Source of the DNA: an uncultured Nitratifractor sp.
GTDB taxonomy: Bacteria > Campylobacterota > Campylobacteria > Campylobacterales > Sulfurovaceae
NCBI GenBank assembly: GCA_913054475.1
Contig: CAJXJF010000007.1
Span: 1-48,524 of the forward strand
Reading direction: 5' to 3'
DNA length: 48,524 nucleotides
A program made the position numbers and the translations under genes. The notes below the pieces were generated by a model. The model was not told where the DNA came from. It saw only the letters and a list, made by a program, of their open reading frames with translations, and searched no databases. Positions 8,440 through 20,689 of this stretch are shown here, one piece after another; position 1 is the stretch's first letter; each line of letters starts with the position of its first letter.

Positions 8440-9104
8440 GAAGACTTCACAACGCACTGCTTCTCAAACAGCTCTACACTCTCAGAGAGCTCGGTTTCGA
8501 ATATAGCGATATCAAGCCGTCCGAGCTCGAAGAGGAGCCTGCGAGATTGCCTTATGAGATGCGCGAACTCGAAGCGATGGTCGCAGGCTGCCAGCTCTGC
8601 GAACTATCCAAGACGAGACACAAGACAGTTTTCGGAGAGGGTGACGAGAATGCGCAGCTGATGTTCGTGGGAGAGGGACCGGGAGCCACCGAAGACAGTA
8701 CGGGCAGACCCTTTGTCGGAAGAGCCGGAGAGTTGCTTACGAAGATGATAGAAAACGCCCTTCTCATACCCCGTTCATCCACATATATAGCCAATATCGT
8801 GAAGTGTAGGCCGCCCGGCAACCGCGTACCCAGCGAGGAGGAGGCATACACCTGCCGTCCCTATCTGCTAAGACAGATAGAGCTTGTATCTCCACAAATA
8901 GTGGTCACTCTCGGCGCCACCGCATACAGATATCTCACCGGCGACAAGAGCCCCATAAGTCGGGTCAGGGGAAATGTGATAGATACACAGAAGTACAAAA
9001 TAGTCCCCACCTTCCATCCGAGTTATCTGCTGAGAAATCCCTCTGCAAAAAAAGAGGCATACAGGGATATGCTGCTTATAAAGAGTCTGATGCAAGAGGG
9101 ATGA
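8436..9104 (+). CDS. Family-4 uracil-DNA glycosylase with 4Fe-4S cluster
   Basis: 222 residues. Removes uracil from DNA, the first step of base excision repair. The four cluster cysteines of the UDGa/UdgX-type family are visible at 52, 55, 124 and 140 (G-C-Q-L-C-E; V-K-C-R-P-P-G-N-R; T-C-R-P-Y). Motif A is G-E-G-P-G-A-T-E-D near 79, followed by 'GRPFVGRAGELL', and the C-terminal motif is H-P-S-Y-L-L-R-N. The first 45 residues are an extra helical lead-in found in several members. The ATG overlaps the uvrA stop (ATGA), so the two repair genes are translationally coupled. Confidence 0.92.
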   Translation: MRRLHNALLLKQLYTLRELGFEYSDIKPSELEEEPARLPYEMRELEAMVAGCQLCELSKTRHKTVFGEGDENAQLMFVGEGPGATEDSTGRPFVGRAGELLTKMIENALLIPRSSTYIANIVKCRPPGNRVPSEEEAYTCRPYLLRQIELVSPQIVVTLGATAYRYLTGDKSPISRVRGNVIDTQKYKIVPTFHPSYLLRNPSAKKEAYRDMLLIKSLMQEG

Positions 9105-9228
9105 TTTTGCATAGATGCCAGAATCCTCGTCCTATCAAACGGACTATGAGTGCCCTATATCGATGATATCTCCATTGTCTCTGGCGGGCAAACGAAAGCC
9201 CCTCCTCAAAAGCGACTCTAACCCCTTT

Positions 9229-9257
9229 TTGGATATAATCGTACGATTATATATAAT
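9229..9257 (+). promoter_or_regulatory. Probable ileS promoter region
   Basis: Two TATAAT hexamers occur at 9234-9239 and 9252-9257. The second has TTGGAT 17 bp upstream (9229-9234) and lies 29 bp before the chosen ileS ATG. Which one is used cannot be decided from sequence. Confidence 0.5.
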
Positions 9258-9285
9258 TTTCAAGAGAGCGAGAGGAATGAAAAAT

Positions 9286-12048
9286 ATGGACTACAAAGAT
9301 ACGCTCCTACTGCCAAAAACGGATTTTCCGATGAGAGGGAATCTTCCGCAGAGAGAGCCTGAACGCTACAAAAAATGGTTTAGTGAAGGTGTATGGGAGA
9401 AGATGAAAGAGAATCGTCGGGGCTGTGAGCTTTTCACACTCCACGACGGGCCGCCGTATGCCAACGGAGAGATACATATAGGTCACGCTCTGAACAAGAT
9501 ACTCAAAGATATCATAGTCAAACACCACTACTTTCAGGGGATGGCCGTGCGTTTCACTCCCGGCTGGGACTGCCACGGATTGCCGATAGAGCAGAAGGTA
9601 GAGGAGAAGATAGGCAAAAAGAGAAAAGATGAAATGCCCGTATCCGAATTCAGAGCACTCTGCCGCGAGCATGCATCCAAATATATCGAGATACAGAAAG
9701 AGGGCTTCAAATCTCTGGGAGTCATAGGCGACTGGGACAATCCCTATGTAACGATGGATTTCGCATTCGAAGCCAATATCTACAGGACGCTGTGCGAAGT
9801 CGCCAAACGGGGACTTCTGATAGAGAGGAGCAAACCAGTTTACTGGTCGTGGGCGGCACAAAGCGCCCTTGCGGATGCGGAGGTGGAGTATCAGGAGAGG
9901 GAGAGTCACTCCATCTATGTGGCTTTCGAGCTCTCCGACAAGAGCAAAGAGGAGCTCGACATAGATGGCAAGGCGGCACTCGTAATCTGGACCACCACCC
10001 CGTGGACACTCCCTGCAAACAGCGGAATAGCTCTCAATCCCGAAGAGCTCTATGTGCTCACCGCAGACGGATATATCGTGGCCGAGAGCAGATACGACGC
10101 TCTTATCGAAGAGGGTGTGGTCGCTGGTAGGGCCGAGAGAAAAATTTCGGCTACCGAGCTCGAAAACAGACTGGCGATAAATCCTCTCAACGGCAGAGCC
10201 TCCAAGATAATTCTCGGTAAACATGTGGAGCTCAGCGGCGGTACGGGCGCGGTACATACCGCTCCCGGTCATGGAGAAGAGGACTACTTCGCCGGCCTGA
10301 AGTATAATCTGGAGGTCTTGATGCCCGTCGATGACAGAGGACGCTTCGACGAAAGTGTGGTGCACCATCAGCTTCTTCCCGAAGCGGAGAGTTTCGTAGG
10401 TATGCATATCTTCGATGCCAATGAAAAGATCCTCGAACTCCTCGGTGACTCTCTGCTTAAATCATCGACTCTGGTACACTCCTACCCCTACTGCTGGAGA
10501 ACCAAAAAGCCGGTCATCTACAGAGCCACCAGACAGTGGTTCATCTCTGTTGACAGCGAGCCTGCCGGCAGCGACAAGAGTCTGAGAGAGTTGGCACTCA
10601 GGGGTGTTACGGAGACGAAATTCTATCCGCAATTGGGTAGCAAGCGTCTAAGCTCGATGATCGAGGGCAGACCCGACTGGTGTATCTCCAGACAGCGTAC
10701 CTGGGGTGTGCCGATAGCCTTTTTCAGAAACAAAAAGAGCAAAGAGGTGATACTCGACGAGAAGGTACTCAACTTCATAGCCGCCATCTTCGAAAAAGAG
10801 GGTTGCGACGCCTGGTATGACCGTCCGATAGAGGAACTCCTCTATCCTGGAAGCGGTTACGAGCCCTCCGAGCTGGAAAAGATAGACGACATTCTGGATG
10901 TCTGGTTCGACAGCGGCTCTACCTGGAATGCCGTTTTGCGCAGTCGCAACTACGATGCCGGAGCTTTCCCCGCGGATATCTATCTCGAGGGGAGCGACCA
11001 GCATAGAGGCTGGTTTCAAAGCTCTTTGCTGCTTTCGTCGGCGATAAACTTCCATCCTCCCTACCGCTGCATACTCACACACGGTTTCACTGTAGATGAG
11101 AAGGGTGAGAAGATGTCCAAATCGAGGGGCAATGTGGTGGCTCCCCAGAAGGTTACGAAGCAGTACGGTTCGGAGATACTCAGGCTCTGGGTGGCTCTTA
11201 GCGACTATCAGGGTGACCTGAAGATATCCGACTCCATTTTGAAGCAGACGGCCGAGCAGTACCGCAAGACGAGAAACACCTTCCGTTTCCTGCTGGCGAA
11301 TGTGAACGATTTGCAGGAGCTTGTGGATATCGAAGAGATGGGAGAGTTGGATAGATGGATTCTCTCCAGAGCTTCGGAAATTTTCGCGGAGGTCAAAAAC
11401 TCTTTCGACGCTTATGAGTTCCTCAGGGGCCTCTCGCTCTTCAACCACTTCATCACGAACGAGCTGAGCGGAATATATATGGATATCTGCAAAGACAGGC
11501 TCTACTGCAACGCGGCCAACGACCCACAGCGAAGATCCGCCCAGTCGGCCATGGCGATGATAGCCGACAGAATGATGTCTCTGCTCGCTCCGATTCTCAC
11601 ATATACCATCGATGAGATAATGGAGTATGCTCCCGATATCCTGAAAAGAGATAGGGAGTCTGTCTTCGATATAGTTTACGAGGAGCTGCCGCAGCTAAGC
11701 AGCCGGCTCCCCGCAGCTCTCCTGATAGAGGCACGCGAAGCCTTCTTCGAAGAGATAGACAGATTGAAGAAAGCCAAGATGCTCAAGGCGACTCTGGAGC
11801 TCGAGCTTGCCGGTGCGATAGAGATATTTGGTATCGAAGAGAAAAAAGACCTCGAAGACTGGTTTGTCGTAAGCTCGGTATCGGCCGAATCTGCCGGCGA
11901 GAAGTTGGGGAGCTTCGAGGTGGAAGGGCACAGCTTCGGTATCCACAGAGCGACGGCGCACAAATGCCCCCGCTGCTGGCGTTTCGCCGCACAAGAGGAG
12001 GATGGACTCTGCGAAAGATGCGAAGAGGTCATGAATGCCGAATCTTAG
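9286..12048 (+). CDS. ileS: Isoleucyl-tRNA synthetase
   Basis: 920 residues. Class I synthetase charging tRNA-Ile. The HIGH motif is H-I-G-H at residues 64-67 after 'PPYANGEI'. The CP1 editing domain has the 'WTTTPWTLPANSG' motif near 245, and the tRNA-binding/catalytic K-M-S-K-S is near 608. A C-terminal zinc finger, C-P-R-C then C-E-R-C, ends the protein, as in bacterial (not eukaryote-like, mupirocin-resistant) enzymes. The frame is open upstream to 9115. I start at ATG 9286 (MDYKDTLLLP, the usual N-terminus) because AGAGGA is eight bases upstream; ATG 9277 is in frame but abuts the Shine-Dalgarno. The last 14 bases overlap the small membrane ORF at 12035. Confidence 0.97.
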   Translation: MDYKDTLLLPKTDFPMRGNLPQREPERYKKWFSEGVWEKMKENRRGCELFTLHDGPPYANGEIHIGHALNKILKDIIVKHHYFQGMAVRFTPGWDCHGLPIEQKVEEKIGKKRKDEMPVSEFRALCREHASKYIEIQKEGFKSLGVIGDWDNPYVTMDFAFEANIYRTLCEVAKRGLLIERSKPVYWSWAAQSALADAEVEYQERESHSIYVAFELSDKSKEELDIDGKAALVIWTTTPWTLPANSGIALNPEELYVLTADGYIVAESRYDALIEEGVVAGRAERKISATELENRLAINPLNGRASKIILGKHVELSGGTGAVHTAPGHGEEDYFAGLKYNLEVLMPVDDRGRFDESVVHHQLLPEAESFVGMHIFDANEKILELLGDSLLKSSTLVHSYPYCWRTKKPVIYRATRQWFISVDSEPAGSDKSLRELALRGVTETKFYPQLGSKRLSSMIEGRPDWCISRQRTWGVPIAFFRNKKSKEVILDEKVLNFIAAIFEKEGCDAWYDRPIEELLYPGSGYEPSELEKIDDILDVWFDSGSTWNAVLRSRNYDAGAFPADIYLEGSDQHRGWFQSSLLLSSAINFHPPYRCILTHGFTVDEKGEKMSKSRGNVVAPQKVTKQYGSEILRLWVALSDYQGDLKISDSILKQTAEQYRKTRNTFRFLLANVNDLQELVDIEEMGELDRWILSRASEIFAEVKNSFDAYEFLRGLSLFNHFITNELSGIYMDICKDRLYCNAANDPQRRSAQSAMAMIADRMMSLLAPILTYTIDEIMEYAPDILKRDRESVFDIVYEELPQLSSRLPAALLIEAREAFFEEIDRLKKAKMLKATLELELAGAIEIFGIEEKKDLEDWFVVSSVSAESAGEKLGSFEVEGHSFGIHRATAHKCPRCWRFAAQEEDGLCERCEEVMNAES

Positions 12049-12168
12049 TCAACCCGTAAGCGATGGGGTCATCGTCGCTTCCGTAGCCTTCATACTCCTA
12101 TGTATAGCGGCGGGACTGGGTATCTGTTTCTACTATAGAAAGAAATTCGAAAGAGAGGGGAAGTTGTG

Positions 12169-12169
<1 letters not shown>
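12035..12169 (+). CDS. Small single-span membrane protein (44 aa) between ileS and gatA
   Basis: A 44-codon ORF that begins inside the 3' end of ileS (ATG 12035) and whose TGA overlaps the gatA ATG by one base (TGATG). Residues 1-11 are polar (MPNLSQPVSDG). About residues 12-34 are a strong membrane helix (VIVASVAFILLCIAAGLGICF), written here in part. It ends Y-Y-R-K-K-F-E-R-E-G-K-L, a positively charged tail, so N-out/C-in topology is likely. A GAAGAGG Shine-Dalgarno lies a few bases before the ATG. Overlap on both sides argues that it is translated as part of the ileS-gatA operon. The family is unknown to me. Confidence 0.65.
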
Positions 12170-14969
<2,800 letters not shown>

Positions 14970-15011
14970 CAGCTCTTTGTGCCCGATAGTGGGACGAAGC
15001 GGATGCCACTT

Positions 15012-15587
15012 CTATCTCGAGGCATCTGCGAGAGTGAGGGCGAAGAGTACATCCACACCTTTTTCGAGCAGGATGTTGTGGGCCTCCTGTAGCGTCAATC
15101 CAGTAGTGACTATATCGTCTATGAGAATCACCTCTATATCTCGGGGACCGCTATATTCGAATTTGCGGGGATTGCCCAGACGATACTCCAGACTCTTGCC
15201 GGCGTAGCTGACTCTGTTCGTGGCCCTCAGTACACTGTGGAGTACCTCTATCTTTTCATTCTGCGCATAGTGCCCCAAGATGGCGGTATGGGAGTAGCCT
15301 CTGTCGCAATTGTCGTCTATACAGAGCATATGAATCTTCCTATCCAGCCCCTCGGCGAAGGCTTCGAGAAACGGAGCCATATGTCTGCGTGAGAAGTAGC
15401 GAAAGATTCTATGGCCGAAGAGTTCATATTTGCTCAGTAAAAAGAGCTCTATATCAGCATATTCGAAAAAGCTTATCACATCCAGCGTACCTACGCGCCT
15501 CATAGATATGGAGGGTCTGAAGAGCTTTTCATGACATTTGCGGCAGATGGGGCTCAGTGATAGAGAGTGACAGCTAAAACATCTCAT
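15012..15587 (-). CDS. ComF-family phosphoribosyltransferase-like protein
   Basis: 191 residues. The N-terminus has a double CxxC zinc-ribbon-like start (C-F-S-C at 3-6, C-R-K-C at 15-18). The type I PRTase PRPP loop, V-I-L-I-D-D-I-V-T-T-G-L-T, is near residue 153. Both are typical of ComF/GntX proteins, involved in DNA uptake in competent species and usually next to repair genes. It is the last gene of the minus-strand run fabI-rlmB-xth-comF, 6 nt after xth. The Shine-Dalgarno is weak, so coupling to xth is likely. Confidence 0.88.
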   Translation of the reverse strand: MRCFSCHSLSLSPICRKCHEKLFRPSISMRRVGTLDVISFFEYADIELFLLSKYELFGHRIFRYFSRRHMAPFLEAFAEGLDRKIHMLCIDDNCDRGYSHTAILGHYAQNEKIEVLHSVLRATNRVSYAGKSLEYRLGNPRKFEYSGPRDIEVILIDDIVTTGLTLQEAHNILLEKGVDVLFALTLADASR

Positions 15588-15593
15588 CCATAT

Positions 15594-16376
15594 CTACTGC
15601 GGGAGTCTCAGTCTCAATGTTACGGGCGCGTGGTCGCTACCCTCGATATCGCTCAGTATGTCGGCATCCTCTATACTCTCTTCGAGCTCCCGTGATACGA
15701 AAAAGTAGTCTATCCGCCAGCCTACATTTCTCTTTCTCGCTCCGGTACGCACGGACCACCAGCTGTATCTATCCTTCTCATCCGGATGGATATGGCGGAA
15801 AGTATCTATATAGCCCGCATCTTCGACTCTGTCTATCCACTCTCTCTCTATAGGCAGAAAACCGGAGATTTTTTCGTTGGCTTTCGCTCTGGCCAGGTCG
15901 ATGGGGCGGTGTGCAGTATTGAGGTCTCCGCAGAAGATTATCGATCTGCCCTCTTTCGCACGCATCTGTATATGCTTGAGAAATCTTTCGTAGAACTCCA
16001 TCTTGTAGTTCAATCGCTCTTCGTTTCTCTGGCCGTTGGGGAAATATACATTGAAAAAGGCTATTTTGCCGAAGTGTATCTCGTTTATGCGTCCCTCTCT
16101 GAGAATATCCACCTCATGACAGGCAGAGTGGTAGTCCGGCTCTATCTCACTGTATAGAGCCACTCCCGACTGCCCCTTTTTGTGGGAGGGGTTTATGAAG
16201 CTGTATCTGAATTTGCGAGCGAAAATATCTTCGGGTATCTCACCGGCCTCGGCCTTTATCTCCTGCAGAGCCACGATATCGGCTCCACTCTCTCCTATCC
16301 AGTCGAGCGCCCCTTTTCTGTATGCCGCTCTGATACCGTTTACATTCCACGATACGAAAAGGAGACTCCTGCCCAT
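15594..16376 (-). CDS. xth: Exodeoxyribonuclease III / AP endonuclease
   Basis: 260 residues of the exonuclease-endonuclease-phosphatase fold. Incises abasic sites and trims 3' ends in base excision repair. Landmarks: S-W-N-V-N-G-I-R near residue 9, metal-binding L-Q-E-I-K near 37, F-N-V-Y-F-P-N-G near 107, F-C-G-D-L-N-T-A-H near 149, R-I-D-Y-F-F-V-S near 218, and the catalytic G-S-D-H-A-P-V near 247. It starts 1 nt after the rlmB stop. With udg at 8436 it gives the window two steps of uracil repair. Confidence 0.94.
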   Translation of the reverse strand: MGRSLLFVSWNVNGIRAAYRKGALDWIGESGADIVALQEIKAEAGEIPEDIFARKFRYSFINPSHKKGQSGVALYSEIEPDYHSACHEVDILREGRINEIHFGKIAFFNVYFPNGQRNEERLNYKMEFYERFLKHIQMRAKEGRSIIFCGDLNTAHRPIDLARAKANEKISGFLPIEREWIDRVEDAGYIDTFRHIHPDEKDRYSWWSVRTGARKRNVGWRIDYFFVSRELEESIEDADILSDIEGSDHAPVTLRLRLPQ

Positions 16377-16377
16377 C

Positions 16378-17157
16378 TTAGAGCCTTCCGTCTATACAGA
16401 AAGCGAGCAGAGATGCCGTTACCGCCACATTGAGAGACTCGACACCCCTCCTCATGGGGATGGATATCTTTTTGTCGCTTATGCGGAGTATGGAGTCGGA
16501 TACTCCGCTACTCTCGTTGCCGAGTATGAAAACGGACCTCTCGGAGTATCTCTCCTCTGTGTATGCTCTACCCTCATGCGAATCCAGGACATATAGAGAG
16601 GCACCCTCCTGCGATAGTAGCTGCAGACTCTTTTCGAGATTTCTGGAGATGACAATAGGCATCCTGAATATCGTACCGACACTCGCCTTGATGACGAGAG
16701 GAGAGATGGAGGCTCTCTTTTTCGAAGGGATGAGCACGGCGTCTATATCTCCCGCGGCGCAGGAGCGTATAATCATCCCTATATTCTGGGGATTTGTGAT
16801 ACCGTCGAGTGCGACTATTCTGAATCGCTCCTTTTCGAGGATTTCTTCTATGCTCGAGAAGTTGGGCATGACTATATCCAGAGCCACCCCCTGGTCCTGC
16901 CGTCCGTTTCCAGAGATACGGGATAGAGCTTTCTTCTCGTGATATATCAACTCTATGCCTCTCTCTTGGGCCAGACGCTTCATCTGTGCGATATCTTTCG
17001 ACTCTTTTACCGACTCCGCCATATGCAGTCGGTGTAGTTGCAGCGCCTCATCCTGCAGCGCCTCCAGCACGACCTTTCTGCCGTATATTGTCAGTACCTT
17101 TTCGTAGAAAGCCTTTTTTTCGAGATACTCCGGGCTATCCTTTTCGTATCTCTTCAT
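16378..17157 (-). CDS. rlmB: 23S rRNA 2'-O-methyltransferase RlmB-like (TrmH family)
   Basis: 259 residues. Three SPOUT motifs: D-G-I-T-N-P-Q-N-I-G-M-I-I-R-S near residue 119, V-F-I-L-G-N-E-S-S-G-V near 209, and I-P-M-R-R-G-V-E-S-L-N-V-A-V-T-A near 232. The N-terminal 90 residues contain 'IYGRKVVLEAL' and 'QDQGVALDI', diagnostic of the RlmB/TrmH group 3 substrate domain. I start at ATG 17157 with GGAG upstream; that base is shared with the fabI stop (TGATG). The exact rRNA target (G2251 in E. coli) is inferred. Confidence 0.88.
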   Translation of the reverse strand: MKRYEKDSPEYLEKKAFYEKVLTIYGRKVVLEALQDEALQLHRLHMAESVKESKDIAQMKRLAQERGIELIYHEKKALSRISGNGRQDQGVALDIVMPNFSSIEEILEKERFRIVALDGITNPQNIGMIIRSCAAGDIDAVLIPSKKRASISPLVIKASVGTIFRMPIVISRNLEKSLQLLSQEGASLYVLDSHEGRAYTEERYSERSVFILGNESSGVSDSILRISDKKISIPMRRGVESLNVAVTASLLAFCIDGRL

Positions 17158-17978
17158 CACTCTCCGTTCCAAGCGATATGCGGTTTGCCATCTTCGTCGA
17201 ACTCCACAGCGGGCATACCCATGATATTGAATCCGCCGTCCACATAGTGTATCTCTCCCGTAACGGCGCTCGATAGCTCACTGAGGAGATACATACCGCT
17301 CTTTCCGACTTCGTCTATGCTTATGTTTCTTCTCAGGGGGGAGTGAGCGGCGTTCCACTTGAGCATGAAGGAGAAATCCCCTATACCGGCGGCTGCCAGA
17401 GTCTTGATGGGACCGGCACTTATGGCGTTGACTCTTATCCCGTCTCTACCGAGGTCTTCGGCCATATATCTGACCGTCATCTCCAAAGCCGCCTTGGCAA
17501 CTCCCATCAGATTGTAATTGGGTATATATTTGACTCCGCCGTGATAGCTCAGTGTCAATATCGAAGCGCCCTCGGACATGAGAGGTTTGAGTACCCTGCT
17601 TATCTCGATAAGGGAGTAGACGGAGATATCCATGGCAACATTGAAAGCCTCTTTGCCTATATCTATGAAGTGTCCGCCAAGTCCCTCTTTGGGAGCGAAG
17701 GCTATGGAGTGGACGATGAAATCGATCTTTGTGAAATCTTTTTCGAGAGAGTCTCTGAGTGCCTCTATCTCTTCGGGTTTGGAGACATCGCAGGGGTAGA
17801 GGCGGGAGGAGCATCCGAGCTCTTCGGCTATGGGTTCGAGTTTTTTACCGAATCTTTCGTTGAGGTAGGTTATGGCCAGTTCGGCTCCCTGCTCACGACA
17901 CGCCTTGGCTATACCGTAGGCTATCGATTTTTTGTTGGCTATACCCAGTACTATACCTTTCTTGCCGCTCATCAACAT
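17157..17978 (-). CDS. fabI: Enoyl-[acyl-carrier-protein] reductase (NADH)
   Basis: 273 residues. Last step of the fatty-acid elongation cycle. The FabI-type SDR has a modified cofactor loop (G-I-A-N-K-K-S-I-A-Y-G near residue 12) and the Y-x6-K pair in P-N-Y-N-L-M-G-V-A-K near residue 155. 'AGPIKTLAAAGI' is the substrate loop. The C-terminus is extended past the usual end by about 15 residues ending H-I-A-W-N-G-E, like other Campylobacterota FabI. An AGGAG lies eight bases before ATG 17978. It heads the four-gene minus-strand operon. Confidence 0.96.
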   Translation of the reverse strand: MLMSGKKGIVLGIANKKSIAYGIAKACREQGAELAITYLNERFGKKLEPIAEELGCSSRLYPCDVSKPEEIEALRDSLEKDFTKIDFIVHSIAFAPKEGLGGHFIDIGKEAFNVAMDISVYSLIEISRVLKPLMSEGASILTLSYHGGVKYIPNYNLMGVAKAALEMTVRYMAEDLGRDGIRVNAISAGPIKTLAAAGIGDFSFMLKWNAAHSPLRRNISIDEVGKSGMYLLSELSSAVTGEIHYVDGGFNIMGMPAVEFDEDGKPHIAWNGE

Positions 17979-18014
17979 TTCTATTTCTCCTATCTTTCGA
18001 AATTTGCATATTTT

Positions 18015-18020
18015 ATCATA
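18015..18020 (-). promoter_or_regulatory. Possible -10 box of fabI
   Basis: TATGAT on the minus strand, giving a leader of about 30 nt before fabI. It lies in the 136-bp divergent space shared with the small gene at 18115. No -35 match. Confidence 0.35.
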
Positions 18021-18089
18021 GTGTCCGAAACGATGGTAGGGATAGTTTACCGATACTCCGAAATTTCAAAAGCATGGGGGCTCTTTGGC

Positions 18090-18095
18090 TATAAT
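18090..18095 (+). promoter_or_regulatory. -10 box for the small gene at 18115
   Basis: TATAAT 19 bp before the ATG at 18115, so transcription would start near 18102 with only about 13 nt of leader. Confidence 0.5.
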
Positions 18096-18114
18096 TTTGC
18101 AAAAACGGACTACT

Positions 18115-18390
18115 ATGGATATAGCGCGGAAGATAGAAGAGATTACGGGTATCGCCCTAGGAGAGCTAAGGGGCGAAGATGAGCTCAGATTGATATTGAA
18201 AAGACGACTGACCAAAAAGGAGTACAAGATATTCTTCCTCTCTCTCGAGGGGGAGGAGAGAGAGGCGATAAGAGAAAAGACTCTTCTTTGCGAAGAGAGG
18301 TATGTCGAACTCGAAAAGAGAATTTCACAAAAACTCAAGAGCGATAAAACCAGAAGCGAACTCCTGCGTACAGAGCAGGGGTCTATCTGA
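18115..18390 (+). CDS. Hypothetical protein, charged and helical, 91 aa
   Basis: 91 residues starting MDIARKIEE. It is strongly charged (Arg/Lys/Glu), with no membrane segment or signal peptide and a single cysteine. Residues 30-90 look like two long helices, with 'LTKKEYKIFFLSLEGEEREAI' features reminiscent of the helices of small DNA-binding or coiled-coil proteins. The ATG lacks a clear Shine-Dalgarno and has a very short leader, so near-leaderless translation is possible; in-frame TTG codons at 18085 and 18097 overlap the -10 box and are less likely. Same codon use as the neighbours. Family not recognised. Confidence 0.6.
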   Translation: MDIARKIEEITGIALGELRGEDELRLILKRRLTKKEYKIFFLSLEGEEREAIREKTLLCEERYVELEKRISQKLKSDKTRSELLRTEQGSI

Positions 18391-18668
18391 AAAGCAATAT
18401 TGTATCTACATCATAGCTTTTGCATACCGCTGCCTCTCTTATGGCGGAATTCAAAACGATTCGCATCATCCTGTTTGCCCTCCAGAAAGGCTCATCTGTT
18501 TGCTGAAATGGTTGAGTGGGCTTTTCTTTCGGCTTTTGCCGTATTCTACGATATCCGTACCTAATTTTTTCATTCGGAGATTGCAGATAAATTTTATCCG
18601 GAGTCTGTGTACGAAACTTGAGTATAATACCCATCAAAAACTGCGGTTTATAGAGGGATTGAAAAGAT
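18391..18668. other. 278-bp intergenic space with obgE promoter
   Basis: No convincing gene on either strand. A TATAAT -10 box at 18623-18628 lies 41 bp before the obgE ATG. Around 18488-18530 an imperfect hairpin (GGCTCATC ... TGAGTGGGC) is followed by TTTTCTTTC and could end the transcript of the small upstream gene, but its pairing is poor. Confidence 0.4.
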
Positions 18669-19814
18669 ATGTTTATAGATAATGTGGAATTGACGCTCAG
18701 CTCCGGTAAAGGTGGGGCGGGTTGCGTCTCTTTCCATACCGAAAAGTTCGTAATCAAAGGTGGTCCCGACGGTGGTGACGGCGGTCGGGGAGGTTCGGTA
18801 TGGTTCGAGGTGGATAACAATACCGATACCCTCTCCCACCTCAAGGGCAAGAGACATATAAAGGCCGAAAACGGAAGACCGGGAGAGGGGAGGAAAAAGT
18901 ACGGCAGAAGCGGCAAGGATGTGACGGTGGTGGTCCCCCCGGGCACACAGGTCATAGATGCCGAGACGGGAGAGCTCCTGCTCGACCTCACCGAAAACGG
19001 CGAGAGGGTGAAGTTTCTCGAAGGGGGCAAGGGGGGGCTTGGCAATGTCCATTTCAAAAGCTCCACCAACCAACGGCCTACATATGCACAGCCCGGACTG
19101 CCCGGAGAGAGCAGGCTGGTGAGACTCGAAATGAAGCTCATAGCCGATATCGGTCTGGTGGGCTTTCCCAATGTCGGCAAATCGACCCTCATCTCCACCC
19201 TCTCCAACGCAAGGCCCGAAATAGCCAACTACGAATTCACCACACTCACCCCCAAGCTGGGAGTGGTGCCGGTAGGAGAGTACAACTCCTTCATGATGGC
19301 CGATATTCCCGGTATCATAGAGGGTGCGAGCGATGGAAGAGGTCTGGGGCTGGACTTTCTCAGGCACATAGAGCGCACCAGGGCACTGCTCCTCATGATA
19401 GATGCTGCCAACTACAGAGAGATAGACTATCAGTACGACACTCTCCTGGAGGAGTTGCGACGATACAGCAGCGAGCTTGCCGGCAGACCTTTCGCCGTGG
19501 CCATAACCAAGGCCGACGCCCTGCCCCGGGACGATATCGATCTCAAAACGATGCAACTGCTCGAACATCTCGGTCTCGAAGCCAACGATGCGATGAAGCG
19601 CTTCGGAGCCGAAAGCGACCTTCTAAGCTACGCCTTCGATGGTGAAAGCTGGGAGAGGCTGCCGGAGGGCAAACCGGCCTTCATCCTGCCTGTATCCTCT
19701 GTTTCGCACAAAAACAGAGAGGCTCTCAGATACGCTCTGGCCGAGATGGTGGAGCGCAAAAGAGCGGAGCTCAAGAGTATGCGGGACTCTTTCGAAGGGG
19801 AGTTGCGGCAGTGA
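18669..19814 (+). CDS. obgE: Obg GTPase
   Basis: 381 residues. Ribosome-assembly and stringent-response GTPase. The glycine-rich Obg fold fills residues 1-158 ([12 protein letters not shown] near 31). The G domain follows: G1 G-F-P-N-V-G-K-S-T near 166, switch I '[11 protein letters not shown]', G3 [10 protein letters not shown] near 213, G4 I-T-K-A-D near 280, and G5 V-S-S-V-S near 345. A C-terminal OCT domain is absent or much reduced, as is usual in this phylum. The stop overlaps the proB GTG by 4 nt. Confidence 0.96.
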   Translation: MFIDNVELTLSSGKGGAGCVSFHTEKFVIKGGPDGGDGGRGGSVWFEVDNNTDTLSHLKGKRHIKAENGRPGEGRKKYGRSGKDVTVVVPPGTQVIDAETGELLLDLTENGERVKFLEGGKGGLGNVHFKSSTNQRPTYAQPGLPGESRLVRLEMKLIADIGLVGFPNVGKSTLISTLSNARPEIANYEFTTLTPKLGVVPVGEYNSFMMADIPGIIEGASDGRGLGLDFLRHIERTRALLLMIDAANYREIDYQYDTLLEELRRYSSELAGRPFAVAITKADALPRDDIDLKTMQLLEHLGLEANDAMKRFGAESDLLSYAFDGESWERLPEGKPAFILPVSSVSHKNREALRYALAEMVERKRAELKSMRDSFEGELRQ

Positions 19815-20575
19815 AAAGAATCGTCATAAAGGTCGGCTCGCATGTCCTTACTGAAAACGGCACGATAGCCCACGACAGACTCAACGCTCTCGTCGAGCTC
19901 ATTTCAGACCTGCATGAAGCGCAGATGGAGGTGATACTCGTGAGCTCTGGAGCGGTGGCGGCCGGATATACACAGCTCGAACTCGACAGGAACGAATTGG
20001 CAAACAAACAGGCCCTCGCAGCCATAGGACAGCCCTATCTGCTCAAGATATATCAGACCAGATTCGCCCACCATGCCATCTTGTCGGCGCAGGTATTGTT
20101 GAGTGCCGACGACTTCGATTCGAGGAAGAGAACCGCCCATGCCAGAAGAGCTCTCGAAAGACTGCTCGAAAACGGTGTCGTTCCCATAGTGAACGAAAAC
20201 GATGTGGTAGCTACCGAAGAGCTGGTTTTCGGCGACAACGACCGTCTTTCCGCACATGCGGCACACTATTTCGGAGCCGACTTGCTCGTGATACTCTCCG
20301 ATATAGACGCCTATTACGACAAAGACCCGCACCGCCACGAAGATGCCAAAATCCGCAAAGTCGTCAACGCCCTGAGTACGGAGGAGCTCGAAGAGGAGTG
20401 CAGTGCGCACGGGGCCTTCGCCACCGGCGGCATAGTCACCAAACTTCAGGCCGCGGACTTCCTCATGCGAAGGGGAGGCAGAATGTTTCTCGCCAGCGGT
20501 TTCGAGCTCGATGACATACGCTCCTATCTGCTCGACGGGGTACACAAGGGAGGTACGCTCTTCATCGCCCGATAG
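19811..20575 (+). CDS. proB: Glutamate 5-kinase, short form
   Basis: 254 residues. Phosphorylates glutamate for proline synthesis. Amino-acid-kinase fold: K-V-G-S-H-V-L near residue 6, V-S-S-G-A-V-A-A-G near 42, N-E-N-D-V-V near 135, D-N-D-R-L-S near 148, G-T-G-G-I / T-G-G-I-V-T-K near 199. It lacks the C-terminal PUA domain of the 367-residue E. coli enzyme, as in other Campylobacterota. Starts at GTG 19811 in a GTGA overlap with obgE. Confidence 0.93.
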   Translation: MKRIVIKVGSHVLTENGTIAHDRLNALVELISDLHEAQMEVILVSSGAVAAGYTQLELDRNELANKQALAAIGQPYLLKIYQTRFAHHAILSAQVLLSADDFDSRKRTAHARRALERLLENGVVPIVNENDVVATEELVFGDNDRLSAHAAHYFGADLLVILSDIDAYYDKDPHRHEDAKIRKVVNALSTEELEEECSAHGAFATGGIVTKLQAADFLMRRGGRMFLASGFELDDIRSYLLDGVHKGGTLFIAR

Positions 20576-20689
20576 TCTGTGCAGGGCGAGGGAAATCCGC
20601 TCTAATGCAGAGGCGATAATACCCTCTTTATCATATTTTGGATACCATAAAGAAAATTTTCCACAATTTACCGGTTTCGAGACACTCTC

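Noticed and set aside
18302-18682. 126-codon ORF over the spacer upstream of obgE
   Set aside because: It overlaps the end of the small gene and the obgE start, lacks a Shine-Dalgarno and a plausible composition; it also covers the obgE -10 box.
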